From Apostichopus japonicus (lineage: Eukaryota > Echinodermata > Holothuroidea > Aspidochirotida > Stichopodidae), in the NCBI RefSeq assembly GCF_037975245.1, contig NC_092579.1:26957666-27021665 (forward strand): 64,000 bases of DNA, in the 5' to 3' direction. Positions 62,201-64,000 of the stretch are shown here, piece by piece; position 1 is the stretch's first letter, and each line of letters begins with the position of its first letter. Made by a program: the position numbers and the translations under genes. The notes under the pieces were generated by a model. The model was not told where the DNA came from and searched no databases. It saw nothing but the letters and a program-made list of their open reading frames with translations.

Positions 62201-63984
62201 AAGTTATCATTTTTTTTTTGTAATTTTTCTTTATGATCCAAGAATGTGTTGCATTTTTTTCTTTGTCGCATCCTGTTAACAAGGAAGACTTAGCAAATAA
62301 GAAAATTCGAATAATTGCTTTTCAAAATCAGTTTTGTTTTGATGAATAGAAAAATAAACTAAAAATCTTCTTTCTTTTCCAGTAACATCTTGTTGAATTA
62401 TGCAGTCTACAACCCCCAGCAGGGCTACAATCAGGGGATGTCTGATCTGTTGGCGCCGATCATGGTGGAGCTGCAGAACGAGTGTGAGGCCTTCTGGTGT
62501 TTCGCCAGCTTAATGGAGAGTGTCATCTTTGTCTCGTCACCGAAAGATGAAGACATGGAGAGACAATTGGTGAGAGTTTGTTTCCCATCCACTATTTTAA
62601 CTCCACTCTCTTTGATTCTGTCGATTTGATTCCTGAATTGATCTCACCCACTCACCTTCCCACCAGGCTCACTCGGGTAGTTGGCGTAATGTTACCGTAC
62701 AAATGATGCGAGGTAGTGGCTCCTCAAGAGAAATAACCGGTTTACTTCACGAATAGACCACACAGCTTCATCCTATGCCCTTAACTGTTGTGCAAAAGGG
62801 GGCACATCCATACTTACCTGTTGCTATGTAGTAGATTTTATTATTAGTTTTGTCATGTCGCCGGTATATTACACCAGTGCCCTTTGGTTTACTATAGCCT
62901 TGTTTCACATTTGAGAACAAAATGGGGATCAGGATCCTGCCTTCTCTCGCGGAGGTAATAAAGCTGACCACGGATATATCCATAACTGAGAACAAAAGAG
63001 TGTTAACGCAAGCATGAAAAGGGCTCGATGAGTGTTTACAAATCAAGTAGCTGCTTTATGGTGCATCAGCGCGGCCCGCCATGGTCCCCCGCCAGTCTGT
63101 GTTTATGCGAAAGTGTCAACGCAGACGAGGGATAACAGGAGATCTGGGTTCACGTGATGCCTGTGCATTCTCACTTACAATCTTGATCACCATTGGGGGA
63201 TCCTCACTAAACATAGATCATGTACCTAGGCCATTACCAGAATGAATCTGCCAGCCCTACTTCATAGCATGAAGGGTGACTCTCTGTGACAAAAGTAAAA
63301 AAAAAAAAATCAAAATTCCATAAATATACATTTCCCTGATGACCATCAGAGAAATTGTTGATATTATTTCACACACCTGTTGTAGGTCAATGAAAGCATT
63401 TCATTCAAACCTTATCTCATTGGTTTTTGTCTTCTATTCCCACTGAAATTACTACATAGTGTTTCAAGTCCTACAGATTTCTTTACCTCATTACTGGAGA
63501 TATTTCTATCACATTTTGAATCTGTTTTGTTAGTGTGACTCATGTATGAATCATACTTCATTTACCCAGCTGCTGAGGTCCTTGACCTGAAACTTGCATC
63601 ACGTTTTCAGAATGACACTGTAAAAGAATATCAAAATGTATGTTTGTTTATACTGTGTTAATGTAGAAGGAGAGGGTGTTGGTGGTTATCGAGGAGTGAG
63701 TCATGGGTAGGGGGTGATGGGCAGGGGGGGAGGGGGAGGGAGTCATTGCTAATAAATTTACAAACCATTTTTTTTTTTACATATTTATATTACTGTGTAG
63801 TTGATACTTCAACGATATAGTTGTAAGCTATCTGCATAAATCAACAATGAATTTAATGTAATTTAATTTTTTCTGCTTGTTTACTGAAGTCCTTCTTACG
63901 AGAACTAACTCGAGTAATGTTGCCAGGATTCTGGAAACACTTGCAGAACATTGAAAATTCCATGGAACTTCTCTTTTGTCACAG
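53217..63984 (+). CDS. TBC1D16: TBC1D16-like Rab GTPase-activating protein, 5' six coding exons (3' end outside window)
   Basis: TBC1D16 accelerates GTP hydrolysis by Rab4A in receptor recycling (known for the mammalian protein; Rab5 has also been reported). Coding exons: 53217-54428, 55642-55818, 56483-56631, 58543-58677, 62383-62569, 63890-63984. They encode about 651 aa, phase-consistent, ending on a GT donor. The N-terminus carries GEIIYCKNNVCVHPP, typical of the family. Residues about 90-320 are acidic, Ser/Glu/Asp-rich and probably disordered. LCGVFAVDLCHMRSLRIFFS and ASRESQYKILHFHHGGL follow. The TBC domain starts at about IFFGGIDKTLRAEIWPFLLG. Its catalytic dual fingers are intact: the Arg finger in VEKDVIRTDR (Arg538) and the Gln finger in GYNQGMSD (Gln575). 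The last exon ends at LFCHR. The ATG sits in GCCAGGATGT; an acceptor at 53154 indicates an upstream 5'-UTR exon. The first coding exon is exceptionally long (1212 nt) and more GC-rich than its surroundings. Confidence 0.95.
54440..54466 (+). repeat. Poly-T followed by CAG, just after the exon 1 donor of TBC1D16
   Basis: A run of about 24 T ends in CAG only about 38 bases after the GT donor at 54429. It mimics a perfect polypyrimidine-acceptor pair, but no coding exon follows in frame. Confidence 0.75.
56673..57029. mobile_element. MITE with TTAA target duplication
   Basis: The left end after TTAA is AGGCATTGAAGACTCG; the right end, read inward, is AGGGTGTGAAGACTCGC. TTAA flanks both sides (56669-56672 and 57030-57033). 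TTAA duplications with such short TIRs are typical of piggyBac, ISL2EU or Kolobok-derived MITEs; I cannot tell which. It lies in the intron after TBC1D16 coding exon 3. Confidence 0.85.
58265..58542 (+). other. Acidic open stretch upstream of and in frame with TBC1D16 coding exon 4
   Basis: This stretch is open and in frame into the exon starting at 58543. It encodes a Ser/Asp-rich tail including SSSDSSGDDGNQADSDSSDS, followed by APRPRKSNR. Such a basic RRSxR-like stretch after an acidic linker resembles the C-terminal integrase linker of LTR retrotransposons (inference). It could also be an alternative 5' extension of the exon. The TBC1D16 family has no such insert at this point. Confidence 0.4.
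60595..61460. repeat. About 31-bp minisatellite with higher-order structure
   Basis: Units read CCCCTGCTGACAGAAACAAA or CCCCTGCTAACAGAAACAAA, then a variable stretch (CAAGTAAATG, CAACTGAATG, GGAGTTAGTG, AGAGTAAATG). Variants recur in the same order every 120-125 bp (about four units), except one longer interval at the left. The long minus-strand reading frames rich in FVSVSRG are products of the repeat, not genes. The array lies in the intron before the sixth-from-start region of TBC1D16, between 58677 and 62383. Confidence 0.93.
62570..63889. other. TBC1D16 intron with an unrecognised GC-richer block
   Basis: Positions about 62640-63250 are less AT-rich than the surroundings (CATCAGCGCGGCCCGCC near 63064) and have no convincing ORF on either strand. 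It may be a mobile-element remnant, but I found no TIR or TSD pair. The remainder is AT-rich with a poly-A run near 63299. Confidence 0.3.
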
Positions 63985-64000
63985 GTGAGACAATACAGTA

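Noticed and set aside
62811-62822. ATACTTACCTG resembling the 5' end of U1 snRNA
   Set aside because: The following sequence shows no U1 stem-loops or Sm site; an eleven-base match is expected by chance.

Overview
This is a multi-exon animal nuclear genome window. Introns follow GT-AG rules, no operons or Shine-Dalgarno sites are seen, base composition is AT-rich, and there are many dispersed and tandem repeats and long G/C homopolymers. The predicted proteins match animal families well but are clearly not vertebrate. The sequence fits a marine deuterostome invertebrate; an echinoderm such as a sea cucumber is my guess, and nothing in the window proves it. Three conserved genes could be assembled exon by exon. 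All splice phases join without a frameshift.

Layout. (1) 3418-12958, minus strand: a complete 14-exon CCZ1 gene (456 aa predicted), the partner of MON1 in the Rab7-activating exchange factor. (2) 26030-32505, plus strand: a complete 6-exon coding region for GDE1 (349 aa predicted), a membrane glycerophosphodiester phosphodiesterase. (3) 53217-63984, plus strand: the first six coding exons of TBC1D16, a Rab GTPase-activating protein. The catalytic Arg and Gln fingers are present and the 3' end lies beyond the window. CCZ1 and GDE1 are divergent, and GDE1 and TBC1D16 are in tandem. CCZ1 and TBC1D16 act on endosomal Rabs from opposite sides (GEF and GAP), but their linkage may be chance.

The intergenic DNA (about 13-26 kb and 32.5-53 kb) and the introns are dominated by non-autonomous mobile elements. 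Several have boundaries readable to the base from terminal inverted repeats (TIRs) and target-site duplications (TSDs): hAT-like elements at 522-1309, 17781-22918, 34775-35144 (nested inside 33735-35829), 49273-50672 and 52511-52878; a TTAA-flanked MITE at 56673-57029; and a microsatellite-associated MITE present in introns of both CCZ1 and GDE1. A degraded non-LTR reverse transcriptase fragment lies at about 21.0-21.3 kb. A near-palindrome of about 1 kb, made of two head-to-head elements, stands upstream of GDE1.

Tandem repeats include a 29-unit, 20-bp minisatellite (51761-52340), a roughly 31-bp minisatellite with higher-order structure (60595-61460), an AGTAC/AGTAT array (43890-44420), and a four-copy 56-bp array that has multiplied the exon-9 splice donor of CCZ1. 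No CRISPR array, rRNA or convincing tRNA was seen.
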